Source: Blattabacterium sp. (Blattella germanica) str. Bge
GTDB lineage: Bacteria; Bacteroidota; Bacteroidia; Flavobacteriales; Blattabacteriaceae
Reading direction: 5' to 3'
Assembly: GCF_000022605.2 (NCBI RefSeq)
Contig: NC_013454.1
Location: forward strand, 1-64,000
DNA length: 64,000 bases
Shown here: in pieces, positions 28,919 through 36,923 of the stretch
How positions within the stretch are numbered: position 1 is the stretch's first letter
How the letters are laid out: each line of letters opens with the position of its first letter
Notes under the pieces: model-generated
Databases searched by the model: none
Told to the model about the DNA's origin: nothing
The model's input: only the letters and a program-made list of their open reading frames with translations
Program-made: the position numbers and the translations under genes

Positions 28919-29191
28919 ATGGCTCATAAAAAAGGTTCAGGAAGTTCTAGAAATGGAAGAGATTCAATAGGAAGAAGATTAGGAGTTAAAATATATGGTA
29001 GTCAGTATGTCAATTCTGGAAATATAATAGTTCGTCAGCGTGGTACTAAACATCATCCTGGAAGAAATGTAGGAATAGGAAAAGATCATACTTTATATGC
29101 TACAAAAAGTGGATATGTTCATTTCAAGAAAACAAAAAAAATAGATCGGTTGTTTCTGTTATATCTAGAAAAAAAAAATAAGACTGGGTAG
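28919..29191 (+). CDS. rpmA: 50S ribosomal protein L27
   Basis: Large-subunit protein near the peptidyl transferase centre. The 90 residues begin [23 protein letters not shown], with the typical L27 start and no cleaved leader, and contain [20 protein letters not shown]. The C-terminal tail [10 protein letters not shown] is family-variable. Its last codons and TAG stop (29189-29191) lie inside the acceptor stem and first unpaired bases of the downstream tRNA-Arg gene, a ten-base overlap between a protein and a tRNA gene on the same strand. Confidence 0.96.
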   Translation: MAHKKGSGSSRNGRDSIGRRLGVKIYGSQYVNSGNIIVRQRGTKHHPGRNVGIGKDHTLYATKSGYVHFKKTKKIDRLFLLYLEKKNKTG

Positions 29192-29256
29192 TTCAATTAG
29201 GATAGAACAACAGTTTCCTAAACTGTAAGTTGTGGGTTCGAATCCCTCCCCGGTTG
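29182..29256 (+). tRNA. tRNA-Arg (anticodon CCT)
   Basis: 75-base cloverleaf: acceptor GACTGGG pairs with CCCGGTT, with two G-U pairs including the first, followed by discriminator G at 29256. Anticodon stem ACAGT/ACTGT encloses TTCCTAA with anticodon CCT (codon AGG). The T-arm is GTGGG-TTCGAAT-CCCTC with one T-T mismatch. CCA is not encoded. The first ten bases overlap the 3' end of rpmA, so making one intact RNA from a shared transcript may destroy the other. Confidence 0.93.
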
Positions 29257-29264
29257 CAAAAAAA

Positions 29265-29338
29265 TGGTCCCAGCTGGATTTGAACCAGCGACTCCCTGAT
29301 TATGAGTCAGGTGCTCTAACCAACTGAGCTATGGGACC
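29265..29338 (-). tRNA. tRNA with anticodon CAT (elongator Met or lysidine-type Ile2)
   Basis: 74-base cloverleaf read on the minus strand: acceptor GGTCCCA/TGGGACC, D-arm AGCTCAGTTGGTTAGAGCA, anticodon stem CCTGA/TCAGG around CTCATAA, T-arm GCTGG-TTCAAAT-CCAGC, discriminator A. No initiator features (no three G-C pairs in the anticodon stem, first pair intact). Its variable loop and T-arm resemble bacterial tRNA-Ile2, in which C34 is changed to lysidine by TilS, so Ile2 is slightly favoured, but this is not decided by sequence inspection. Confidence 0.9.
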
Positions 29339-29378
29339 AGTCTATGACTGTTGCAAGTTTACAACATTATTTTTCCTA

Positions 29379-29395
29379 TTACAAATTTTTTGTAA
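29379..29395. repeat. Short perfect inverted repeat
   Basis: TTACAAA-TTT-TTTGTAA, a seven-base perfect palindrome with a three-base spacer, lies between tRNA-CAT and rbfA. It contains no G+C-rich stem, so it may be a weak terminator, an operator-like site, or a chance product of AT-rich DNA. Confidence 0.3.
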
Positions 29396-29441
29396 GTTTT
29401 TTTCATATCATTTGTGATTTTCATAAAAATTTATTCAATTC

Positions 29442-29762
29442 ATGAAAGAAATGAACTTTATTAGAAATGAAAAATTATCTTCAATGTTTTCTATAGAAAT
29501 AGCAGAAATTCTTAATGAGGAAATTAGAAATAAGAGAAATAAAAATAACGAAAAATTTTTGGTTACTTTGATTAAAGTATGTATAAACACTGATATGAAT
29601 TTCATGAAAGTATATATCAGTATTTATCCTTCTTTCAATAAAAAAATTTTAGAGTTTATACGTTCTAAATCTGGATTTTATAGGAAATTACTTTCTCAAA
29701 GACTTAGATATCGTGTAAAAAAAATACCGAAATTAGATTTTTGTGCTTTAATAAAAGATTAA
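29442..29762 (+). CDS. rbfA: Ribosome-binding factor A (short form)
   Basis: 30S maturation factor with a KH-like fold. The 106 residues contain the family pattern: N-terminal EKLSSMFSIEIAEILNEEI helix, a central VTLIKVCINTDMNFMKVYISIY strand pair and LRYRVKKIPKLDF near the end. Relatives of about 120-130 residues continue with a D-x-S-xx-Y/hydrophobic-x-ID tail that is absent here, so the C-terminus is trimmed by roughly 15-20 residues. An ATG two codons downstream is equally acceptable. The following permease gene starts four bases after its stop, the flavobacterial rbfA-permease order. Confidence 0.82.
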   Translation: MKEMNFIRNEKLSSMFSIEIAEILNEEIRNKRNKNNEKFLVTLIKVCINTDMNFMKVYISIYPSFNKKILEFIRSKSGFYRKLLSQRLRYRVKKIPKLDFCALIKD

Positions 29763-29766
29763 ATTT

Positions 29767-30984
29767 TTGAAAACAGAATTTTATATAGCTATACGCTATT
29801 TTTTTTCTAAAAAGAAAACTAACATTGTAAATATTATTGTTTTCTTGTCTGTTTTATCTCTTAATATTTCTACATTTTCTCTATCTATAATTTTGTTTGT
29901 TTTTTCCGGATTAGAAAATTTGAATAAAAAATTTTATCAAATTCATTATCCGGATATTCTCATTTCTTCTTCTAATGAAGGGGATTTGTTTATTTATGAT
30001 GAAAACATAAATAACAAGATAAAATCTATAAAAGAAATTGTAGCTTTTTCTAAAACTATGGAGAAAAAAATTTTTTTACATTATAACAATCAAGAATATT
30101 TTCTTTCTTTAAAAGGAGTGGATACAGAATATGAAAAAGTTATGAATCAATTCAAAAAGATAGATTTAACAAACATTTCCTATCCTGATTATTTAAATGT
30201 ATATGTAGGCTTGTCTTTTATAAGATTTTATAATCCAATGATATTTAGAAATCAGATAAGTGTACCTGATCAAATTCTATTTTTCTCTTATAAATATAAA
30301 AAAGATAAGAACACTTTGATTCCATTTTTTATGAAAAAAAAAATTTCTATCAAAGGTGTATTTCAATTTAGTCAAAAAATGGATATGGCATATTTATTTT
30401 GCAATTTATATGAAATTCAGAATATAATAAAAAAAAAGGGAATTCAAACATTGGAAATAAAAATTCATAAAAAAGCTAATATTCATAAAGTAAAAAAAAT
30501 TCTTATGAAAAAATTTGGATCTAAATTTAATATAATAACACGAATAGAAAAAGAAAAAGCTTTTTATAAAGTTATAAATACAGAAAAAATATTTGTCTAT
30601 TTTTTATTTAGTTTAATAACATTTATTACTGGATTCAATTTATTTAGTGCTATTTTTATTTTACAATTAGATAAAATCAAAGAACTTTTTACATTATGGT
30701 GCATTGGTTTTTCTTTATGCAGAATCAAAACTATTTTTTTGTATATTGGTTTATTGATTACTGTTTTTGGATGTTTCAGTGGATTGTGTCTGTCCTATCT
30801 AATGTCTTTTATACAAGAAAAATATCATATTGTTAAAGTGATAAGAAAAATACCTTTTCCTATAAAAATAACAATAATAGATTCTTGTATAGTTACAAGT
30901 ATTATTTTTGGAATAGGAATTGTCCTATCTTTTTTTTCTTCAAAAAGAATCAATAGCCTGATTTCAGGTTATTATTATAAATAA
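29767..30984 (+). CDS. FtsX-like ABC transporter permease (LolC/E type)
   Basis: Inner-membrane permease subunit of the MacB/LolCE family. The 405 residues show the family layout: N-terminal span (about 20-48), a periplasmic domain of about 220 residues, then three spans (about 275-300, 318-350, 370-395). The start IAIRYFFSKKKTNIVNIIVFLSVLSL is typical of LolC/E. The gene starts with TTG, four bases after rbfA. No ATPase is adjacent. If it is the lipoprotein exporter, it would pair with a LolD encoded elsewhere. The last ten bases overlap the convergent rnz gene. Confidence 0.8.
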   Translation: MKTEFYIAIRYFFSKKKTNIVNIIVFLSVLSLNISTFSLSIILFVFSGLENLNKKFYQIHYPDILISSSNEGDLFIYDENINNKIKSIKEIVAFSKTMEKKIFLHYNNQEYFLSLKGVDTEYEKVMNQFKKIDLTNISYPDYLNVYVGLSFIRFYNPMIFRNQISVPDQILFFSYKYKKDKNTLIPFFMKKKISIKGVFQFSQKMDMAYLFCNLYEIQNIIKKKGIQTLEIKIHKKANIHKVKKILMKKFGSKFNIITRIEKEKAFYKVINTEKIFVYFLFSLITFITGFNLFSAIFILQLDKIKELFTLWCIGFSLCRIKTIFLYIGLLITVFGCFSGLCLSYLMSFIQEKYHIVKVIRKIPFPIKITIIDSCIVTSIIFGIGIVLSFFSSKRINSLISGYYYK

Positions 30985-31892
30985 TATGTTTTTAAAGCTT
31001 CTGATGCTTCTACATTAAAAAAGATTTCTTTTGCTTCTTTTTCAAATGCTTTAATATTAGTAAATCGATTTGAATAATGGCCTAATAATAATTTTTTGAC
31101 TTTAGCTTTTTTGGCTATATAAGCAGCTTGATTGGCTGTAGAATGTCCTGTATTAATAGCTCTGTTTTCTTCTGTTTTTAAAAAAGTAGACTCATGATAT
31201 AATAAATCTACATATTTTATATGTTCAATTATAGGAAGATAAAAAGAAGTATCCGAACAAAAAGCGTAAGACAATATTTTAGGAGGATCAAACGTTAATT
31301 TTTCATTTGGTATGATTCTTCCTTCATTTGTTTTAAAATCTTTTCCTAGTTTAAGGTTTTTGTAATCTACGATTTTTATATCAGGAATTTTTAGAATTTC
31401 TTCCATGTTTAATTTTCTATCGCTAGGTTTTTCTTTAAATAGAAATCCATTTGCATAAATTCTATGTTTTAATGGAATAGAAAAAACTTCTATTTTTTCA
31501 TTTTCCAGTATTTTTTCCAATTTGTTAGATGATAATTCTATATGATAAATACAGTACTTCAGTCTAGTATAAGACCATTTAAAATGGATATCTATAATCT
31601 CTTTTAATCCTTTTGGAGCGTAAATACTGACAGATTTCTCTCTTCCTAATAAATGAAATGTAGATAATAATCCAATCAACCCAAAAAAATGGTCTCCATG
31701 TAAATGAGATATAAATATATGTATTATTTTGTTGAACTTGATTTTTGCTTTTCTTAATTGAACTTGTGTACCTTCTCCACAATCAATTAGAAAGGAAAAT
31801 CCTTTCATTTCCAATATTTGAGCAGTGGGATGAAATTTATTTGTTGGTATAGAAGAGTGGCACCCCAAAATAGTTAATGAAGGTTTTTTCAT
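30975..31892 (-). CDS. rnz: Ribonuclease Z (tRNA 3'-processing endonuclease)
   Basis: Metallo-beta-lactamase-fold nuclease that cuts the 3' trailer from pre-tRNAs lacking encoded CCA, as is the case for all the tRNAs in this window. The 305 residues contain the zinc motif HLHGDH (His63, His65, Asp67, His68), a C-terminal HESTF plus GHSTANQAA and LLGHYSNR with the remaining ligands. Length and motifs are standard. Two bases separate it from rdgB upstream on this strand. Confidence 0.96.
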   Translation of the reverse strand: MKKPSLTILGCHSSIPTNKFHPTAQILEMKGFSFLIDCGEGTQVQLRKAKIKFNKIIHIFISHLHGDHFFGLIGLLSTFHLLGREKSVSIYAPKGLKEIIDIHFKWSYTRLKYCIYHIELSSNKLEKILENEKIEVFSIPLKHRIYANGFLFKEKPSDRKLNMEEILKIPDIKIVDYKNLKLGKDFKTNEGRIIPNEKLTFDPPKILSYAFCSDTSFYLPIIEHIKYVDLLYHESTFLKTEENRAINTGHSTANQAAYIAKKAKVKKLLLGHYSNRFTNIKAFEKEAKEIFFNVEASEALKTYYL

Positions 31893-31894
31893 TA

Positions 31895-32491
31895 TTAAAA
31901 ATTTCTATTGTTCAGAAATTGAATTAATTTTTTGAAAGCTTTGATTCTATGGCTGATTTTATTTTTTTTATCAATATTTATTTCAGATAAAGTATGTTTA
32001 TAGTGATTTGGAATAAATATGGGATCATAACCAAATCCTTGATTTACAATAATTTTTCTAGAAATTTTTCCAGATAATTTTCCTTTAAAAAAATAAGTAT
32101 CTTTTTCATTTATTTTTAAACAAAAAACGGAAAACAATTCTGCTTTTCTGGAAGTATCTTTTATCATATTTGATAATAATTTTTTCATATTATCCATACT
32201 ATTTTTTGTTTTAGAATATCTTGAGGAATAAATTCCAGGTTTTCCATTTAAATATTCTACTTTCAATCCAGAATCTTCAGAAAAACAAGGAAGATGTGTT
32301 TTTTGAAAAAAAAATTCAGATTTTAATAAAGCATTTTCTTTAAAAGAATTTCCAGATTCAGGAATCGAATCTCGAAAATCAATATCTTTCAAAGATAAAA
32401 GATTGAATTTTTGATATTGATTAGATTGAAAAAAAATTCTTATCTCTTGTTCTTTAAAAACATTATTTGTAACAAAAAAAATTTTGTTCAT
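31895..32491 (-). CDS. rdgB: dITP/XTP pyrophosphatase (RdgB/HAM1 family)
   Basis: Removes non-canonical purine nucleotides such as dITP and XTP from the pool. With the ATG at 32491 the protein has 198 residues. Family motifs are FVTNNVFKEQEI at the N-terminus, FSEDSGLKVEYLNGKPGIYSSRYS and the late GFGYDPIFIP. The frame remains open upstream, but that portion lies in the CPBP gene. The ATG overlaps the CPBP stop as ATGA, supporting this start. Confidence 0.95.
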   Translation of the reverse strand: MNKIFFVTNNVFKEQEIRIFFQSNQYQKFNLLSLKDIDFRDSIPESGNSFKENALLKSEFFFQKTHLPCFSEDSGLKVEYLNGKPGIYSSRYSKTKNSMDNMKKLLSNMIKDTSRKAELFSVFCLKINEKDTYFFKGKLSGKISRKIIVNQGFGYDPIFIPNHYKHTLSEINIDKKNKISHRIKAFKKLIQFLNNRNF

Positions 32492-33282
32492 ATTTTTCTT
32501 CTTTTTTTTAAGAGAAAAATACAACCTGCAACTATTATAGTGAAAATAATCGTTAAAATTAACCAAAAATTTATATCTATTTCCTGTGAAAGAATTTCTT
32601 CGTTTTTCATAAAGAAAAACATACTAAATACGGCAAAGGCATTATTAAAAACATGTAATAATATACAATCTATAATAGAAGACGTTACAAAATAAATAAA
32701 CCCTATAAAACTTCCAATAAAAAGACCTCCTACAAATTGCCATGGGTTCATATGAGTCAAACCAAACAAAAATGAAGAAAATAAAATAGCTTTTATTGGA
32801 TGTATTTTATTTTTTAACATCCCATTCAAAATAATTCCTCGAAAAAGAACTTCTTCACATATAGGAGCCAATAATACTGTAGTGGAAAAAAAGGGAATTG
32901 GATTTTTAACTTCTTTTTTTAAAAATTCTTCAATTTCTTTATACATATTGCCTAATATAGGGCCTTCTCTCGGTACTAATGAAGAAATGTATTCGTTTAG
33001 AATAATCATACAAAACATCATACAAAAAATAATAAGATAAATATACCATGATGAAAATTTCATAGATAGGTCTATAATGAGATTTTTTTTTTGGGCTTGA
33101 TGAGAAATGAAAATAAATAAAAATATGAAAGGAAGGGTATATGATATTGAAAATATCATACTATCAGGTAAATTGAGAGAAATTAATAATTTTCTAAAAA
33201 TTACATTGAAAAAATTTAAAGCAGTAAATGCAACTATTAATAAAATAGACTCTATGTAATTTATTTTAAAATAATTCTTCAT
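32488..33282 (-). CDS. CPBP-family intramembrane metalloprotease
   Basis: CAAX-protease/bacteriocin-processing (Abi) family membrane protein; substrate unknown. The 264-residue protein has about seven or eight spans. The family motifs are all visible: EEVLFRGIILNGML (EExxxR), FGLTHMNPW (FxxxH) and HVFNNAFAV (HxxxN/B). These supply the catalytic glutamates and metal-binding histidines, so it may be active. The ATG at 33282 is preferred; another lies five codons upstream. First gene of a CPBP-rdgB-rnz run. Confidence 0.88.
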   Translation of the reverse strand: MKNYFKINYIESILLIVAFTALNFFNVIFRKLLISLNLPDSMIFSISYTLPFIFLFIFISHQAQKKNLIIDLSMKFSSWYIYLIIFCMMFCMIILNEYISSLVPREGPILGNMYKEIEEFLKKEVKNPIPFFSTTVLLAPICEEVLFRGIILNGMLKNKIHPIKAILFSSFLFGLTHMNPWQFVGGLFIGSFIGFIYFVTSSIIDCILLHVFNNAFAVFSMFFFMKNEEILSQEIDINFWLILTIIFTIIVAGCIFLLKKRRKI

Positions 33283-33487
33283 AATCAAAAAGTTCATCTT
33301 ATCTTATTCTGTTTTCAGAAAAAAAAATTGAAAATACAATTTTTATTCAGACGTCAAAAATTCACAAAATCGTTTAATTTAGCATTAGTTTTATTGTTTG
33401 ATAATTTTTATCATCTTTCTTTTATGCTATTGAAAGATAAAATTAAAATAAATATAGAACTCTTTTAATAAAAATTAATAAATTATT

Positions 33488-34657
33488 ATGTCGTTATTTG
33501 ATATTAAATCTATATTTCATAGTTATGAATCTTTTAAAGATAAAAGCATTAATCCATCCAAGATCTTTAGATATTGTAATTTATTGGAAATCATTGAAAA
33601 ATATAAAAACACATGTTCTATTACTCCGATAGGACTGTCTGTAGAAAAAAGAAAAATTTTCAAAATAGAATGGGGAATAGGAAAAATAAAAGTATTTATT
33701 TGGTCTCAAATGCATGGAAATGAAACTACAGGAACAAAATCTATGTTTGATATTCTTTATTTTTTTTCAAAACAGAAAGATCACGACTTAGTTCAATTTT
33801 TTATCAAAAATTTAACTATTTTATATATTCCAATGTTGAATCCTGATGGATCTGAGATATTTCAAAGAAGAAATGCTATAAATATTGATTTAAATCGAGA
33901 TGCTATTCGTTTACAATCTCCAGAAATACAAGTCCTTTTTCAGGAAATTCACAAACATAAACCTCATATTTTATTTAATTTACATGATCAAAGAAGTATT
34001 TATAATGTTGGAAATAAATATTTTAATCCTGCGATTTTATCTTTTTTATCACCTTCTGTTTCTGTAGAAAAAAATATTGATTTGATTCAAAGAAAAAAAT
34101 CTATGGGAATTATACATTTTATTACAAAAGAAATTCAAAAAATATTACCTCATGTTGGATCAGTAGGAAGATTCTCTGATGATTTTTATCCTACAGCAAC
34201 TGGAGATAACTTGCAAAAGTTAGGTTATCCTTGTATCCTTTTAGAAGCAGGAAATTATCCTAAAGATAGTCAAAAAGAGAAAATTAGAAAATATAATACT
34301 TTATCTATTCTTGCAGGATTTTATTTTATTTCTTCTCAAAAAGAAAATCTTGAAAAAGATTATAAATTTTATTTTTCCATTCCAGAAAACAAAAATGTTT
34401 TATTAGATAAAATATATAGAAAGGTTCAAATACAAAAAGGAGACGATAAATTTATAATAGATATAGGACTAATGAGTTTTGAAGAATTTGATGTTGATCG
34501 AAAAAATCTCTCCTTTATTTCTAAAATTGTTGATATAGGAGATTTATCAAATTTTTTTGCTTATGAAGAATTTATTGTTCCAGGTTTCCTTTTTCATGGA
34601 AAAAATGGAAAAAGATATCCAACAATTGGAGATGTGGAATCTTTCCAGATTTTTTAA
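33488..34657 (+). CDS. M14-family zinc carboxypeptidase
   Basis: Metallocarboxypeptidase fold. The zinc and catalytic residues are visible in order: His76 and Glu79 in QMHGNETTG, the NPDGSEIFQRRNAINIDLNRD substrate-binding stretch, His166 in FNLHDQRS and the general-base Glu253 in LLEAGNYP. The 389-residue length matches flavobacterial M14 proteins of unknown substrate. There is no obvious signal peptide, so it may act in the cytoplasm, possibly on peptides or peptidoglycan fragments. It stands alone on this strand, preceded by about 190 bases in which no gene or convincing motif is seen. Confidence 0.88.
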   Translation: MSLFDIKSIFHSYESFKDKSINPSKIFRYCNLLEIIEKYKNTCSITPIGLSVEKRKIFKIEWGIGKIKVFIWSQMHGNETTGTKSMFDILYFFSKQKDHDLVQFFIKNLTILYIPMLNPDGSEIFQRRNAINIDLNRDAIRLQSPEIQVLFQEIHKHKPHILFNLHDQRSIYNVGNKYFNPAILSFLSPSVSVEKNIDLIQRKKSMGIIHFITKEIQKILPHVGSVGRFSDDFYPTATGDNLQKLGYPCILLEAGNYPKDSQKEKIRKYNTLSILAGFYFISSQKENLEKDYKFYFSIPENKNVLLDKIYRKVQIQKGDDKFIIDIGLMSFEEFDVDRKNLSFISKIVDIGDLSNFFAYEEFIVPGFLFHGKNGKRYPTIGDVESFQIF

Positions 34658-34659
34658 TT

Positions 34660-34809
34660 TTATTTTTTAAAATTAGAAACTGATAATTTTTTTCTTCCTT
34701 TTTTTCTTCTTCTAGATATAATTATGCGACCTGCTTTCGTGTTCATTCGTTTCATAAATCCGTGAACATTAACTTTTTTTCTATTAGAAGGTTGATAAGT
34801 TCTTTTCAT
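34660..34809 (-). CDS. rpmH: 50S ribosomal protein L34
   Basis: Small basic ribosomal protein, 49 residues. The translation starts [20 protein letters not shown] and continues with [20 protein letters not shown], matching the L34 pattern (MKRTxQPS...R...HGFxxRMxTxxGRxxxxxRRxKGRxxL). The stop is TAA two bases after the convergent M14 gene ends. Unlike in most bacteria, rnpA is not next to it, and no dnaA or origin signature is nearby. Confidence 0.97.
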   Translation of the reverse strand: MKRTYQPSNRKKVNVHGFMKRMNTKAGRIIISRRRKKGRKKLSVSNFKK

Positions 34810-34844
34810 ATTTTATAAGATTAGAAAAGTCTTTTTTTTATTTT

Positions 34845-34931
34845 TCAATTTTGATAATAAAAAAATAACAGGATTAAAAGACCAATAATAAAACCTGTAA
34901 AAAAAAAAGCAACACGTCTTGAAAAATTCAT
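34845..34931 (-). CDS. Candidate 28-residue membrane microprotein
   Basis: The ATG frame at 34931 encodes MNFSRRVAFFFTGFIIGLLI followed by LLFFYYQN and TGA. It is a basic N-terminus plus one membrane span, 35 bases upstream of rpmH on the same strand. I do not recognise it. It could be a genuine small protein, the surviving N-terminus of a longer membrane-anchored flavobacterial protein, or chance: AT-rich DNA readily gives Phe/Ile/Leu-rich frames. Confidence 0.3.
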   Translation of the reverse strand: MNFSRRVAFFFTGFIIGLLILLFFYYQN

Positions 34932-35029
34932 AAGTATGACAGAATCAACAACGAATAACTTACATAAAATTTTTTATTTTTTCTGAAAAATTGATGTTTT
35001 AAATCAACAGAATCTAATATATATATAAT

Positions 35030-36304
35030 ATGCTTGAAAAGCAAAAAACTATTGCTGGAAAAATTTCTTTGCAAGGATTCGGTTTATATACTGAAAAAAA
35101 AGTGACTATTACTTTTAACCCAGCTCCAGAAGATACAGGATTTATTTTCATCAGAACAGATATACAAGGAAAACCTTGCATAAGGGTACATTTTTCTTTT
35201 TTGTTAAAAGATACAATAGATCAAGGTATCATTTTAGAAAAAAATGGATTGAAAATTTATACAATTGAACATCTTCTAGCTGCTCTTTACGGAATGGATT
35301 TAGATAATGTTATTCTAGAATTAGATAATATAGAAATTCCTATTATGGATGGTTCTTCTAAATTTTTTGTAGAAGCAATTGAAAAAGTTGGAATTATAGA
35401 ACAAAATGCAAGCAGAAAATATTATTCAATAACAGAAATCATCTCTTCTAAAAATAGAAAAACAGGAGCAGAAATTATTGCTTTACCTGATAAAAAATTT
35501 GAAATAATAACCATGATAGATTTTGAATCCAAATTTCTGAATACACAAAATGCAGTTTTAAAAAATATAGGTCAATTTAAACAAAAAATAGCTGGTTCAA
35601 AAACTTTTTGTATTCTTAGAGAAAGAAGAACTATAAGAGAAAATTCCTTTTTTCCTTTTCCTTATTATCAAGAATCTAATGAAATAGCTAAACATCTCAT
35701 TTTAGACATTATAGGGTTTTTAACTTTAACAGGAACTAAATTAAAAGGAAAATTAATTTTTTATAAGCCAAATAATTATATTATTATGCAATTTTTAAAA
35801 GAGTTGATTAAGAAAATTAAAAAACATGATATTCCTAAATTTGATTTAGCAAGAAAACCCATCTTGGATATAAAAAAAATCATGAAAATTTTGCCACACA
35901 AACCTCCATTTCTTATGGTAGATAAAATCATAGACTTAACGGAAAATAGTGTAACGGGAATCAAAAATGTGACTATGAATGAATCGTTTTTTATCGGTCA
36001 TTTTCCAAATGAACCAATAATGCCTGGAGTTTTGCAGGTAGAAGCTATAGCACAAGTAGGTGGAATTCTTGTACTAAATAAATTAAACAATCCTGAATTA
36101 TATTCTACTTATTTTTTAAAAATAGATAAAGTGAGATTTAAACATAAAATAGTACCTGGAGATATTATTATTTTTAAAGTGGATTTATTAGAGTCTATGA
36201 AAAGAGGAATAGTTCATATGCAAGGAAAAGGTTACGTTAATAATAAACTCGTAGTAGAAGCAGAAGTTATGGCTAAAATAGTTAAAAACCATGAAAAATC
36301 TTGA
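35030..36304 (+). CDS. lpxC-fabZ: LpxC-FabZ fusion: degenerate UDP-acyl-GlcNAc deacetylase plus 3-hydroxyacyl-ACP dehydratase
   Basis: Bacteroidota fuse the lipid A deacetylase LpxC to the fatty-acid dehydratase FabZ. Residues 1-275 are LpxC-like: TIEHLLAAL (Glu80, His81), IMDGSS and KTFCIL. The zinc ligands are kept (His81, His222, Asp226), but the expected catalytic Lys after His222 is Leu223, the conserved Asp of the IGD motif is Phe230, and the PGH histidine is Asn (KPNNY, 246-250). About 38 residues between KTFCIL and KHLILD are missing relative to relatives. Residues 278-424 are an apparently intact FabZ, with LPHKPPFLMVDK, GHFPNEPIMPG and active-site His324 and Glu338. Length is 424 against about 460 usually. 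The fusion is probably kept for FabZ. Confidence 0.93.
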   Translation: MLEKQKTIAGKISLQGFGLYTEKKVTITFNPAPEDTGFIFIRTDIQGKPCIRVHFSFLLKDTIDQGIILEKNGLKIYTIEHLLAALYGMDLDNVILELDNIEIPIMDGSSKFFVEAIEKVGIIEQNASRKYYSITEIISSKNRKTGAEIIALPDKKFEIITMIDFESKFLNTQNAVLKNIGQFKQKIAGSKTFCILRERRTIRENSFFPFPYYQESNEIAKHLILDIIGFLTLTGTKLKGKLIFYKPNNYIIMQFLKELIKKIKKHDIPKFDLARKPILDIKKIMKILPHKPPFLMVDKIIDLTENSVTGIKNVTMNESFFIGHFPNEPIMPGVLQVEAIAQVGGILVLNKLNNPELYSTYFLKIDKVRFKHKIVPGDIIIFKVDLLESMKRGIVHMQGKGYVNNKLVVEAEVMAKIVKNHEKS

Positions 36305-36334
36305 GAAAAGTTTTAATTAAAAAAAAATGAATAA

Positions 36335-36898
36335 ATGAATATTAGAAAAGGATTACATATACAATGGAACAAAGAAGTGTATAAAATAATTGATTTTCTT
36401 CATGTAAAACCAGGAAAAGGATATGCTTTTGTAAGAACTAAATTAAAAAATCTGGTAACAGGTCATGTTTTAGAAAATAATTTTTCAGCAAAACATAAAC
36501 TTAAAGAAGTAAAAGTAGAATCTAATTTTTATAGGTATTTATACAAGGAAAAGGATTTTTTTTATTTTATGAATGAAATCAATTGTGATCAAATACAAAT
36601 AGAAAAAAAGCTTATAAAAAATATAGAATTTTTAAAAGAAGGAATGAAGATTACGATTTTTTTTCATGTTAAAAATGAAAAAGAAAAGATTTTTTTATTT
36701 TTAAAAATACCTTCCACTGTTATTTTAAAAGTGAAACACACAGAATTTGTAAAAAAGGGAGATACTATTAACAACACCAATAAAATTGCTGTTTTAGAAA
36801 CAGGAACTAGATTATTGGTCCCTTCTTTTATAGATATAGGAGAATTTGTTAAGATCAATACGGAACATAGATCTTATATAGAAAGAATTAGAAAGTGA
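36335..36898 (+). CDS. efp: Elongation factor P
   Basis: Relieves ribosome stalling at consecutive prolines. The 187 residues have the three-barrel EF-P layout: N-terminal KOW-like domain with the loop KPGKGYAF, whose second lysine (Lys28) corresponds to the modified E. coli Lys34, then the OB domains ending RLLVPSFIDIGEFVKI. Domain II is divergent and Lys/Phe-rich. Whether Lys28 is modified is unknown; no modification enzyme is nearby. In free-living flavobacteria lpxA lies between lpxC-fabZ and efp; here only 30 bases separate them. Confidence 0.95.
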   Translation: MNIRKGLHIQWNKEVYKIIDFLHVKPGKGYAFVRTKLKNLVTGHVLENNFSAKHKLKEVKVESNFYRYLYKEKDFFYFMNEINCDQIQIEKKLIKNIEFLKEGMKITIFFHVKNEKEKIFLFLKIPSTVILKVKHTEFVKKGDTINNTNKIAVLETGTRLLVPSFIDIGEFVKINTEHRSYIERIRK

Positions 36899-36923
36899 AA
36901 TTTTGCATAAATTAGAAAAGATT

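Noticed and set aside
29142-29191. rpmA end as a sequencing artefact
   Set aside because: Both the L27 reading frame and the tRNA cloverleaf are well formed, so the overlap is taken as real.
33298-33487. Hidden gene or regulatory RNA before the M14 peptidase
   Set aside because: Only very short frames (up to about 14 codons) and weak AT-rich inverted repeats are present; nothing rises above background.
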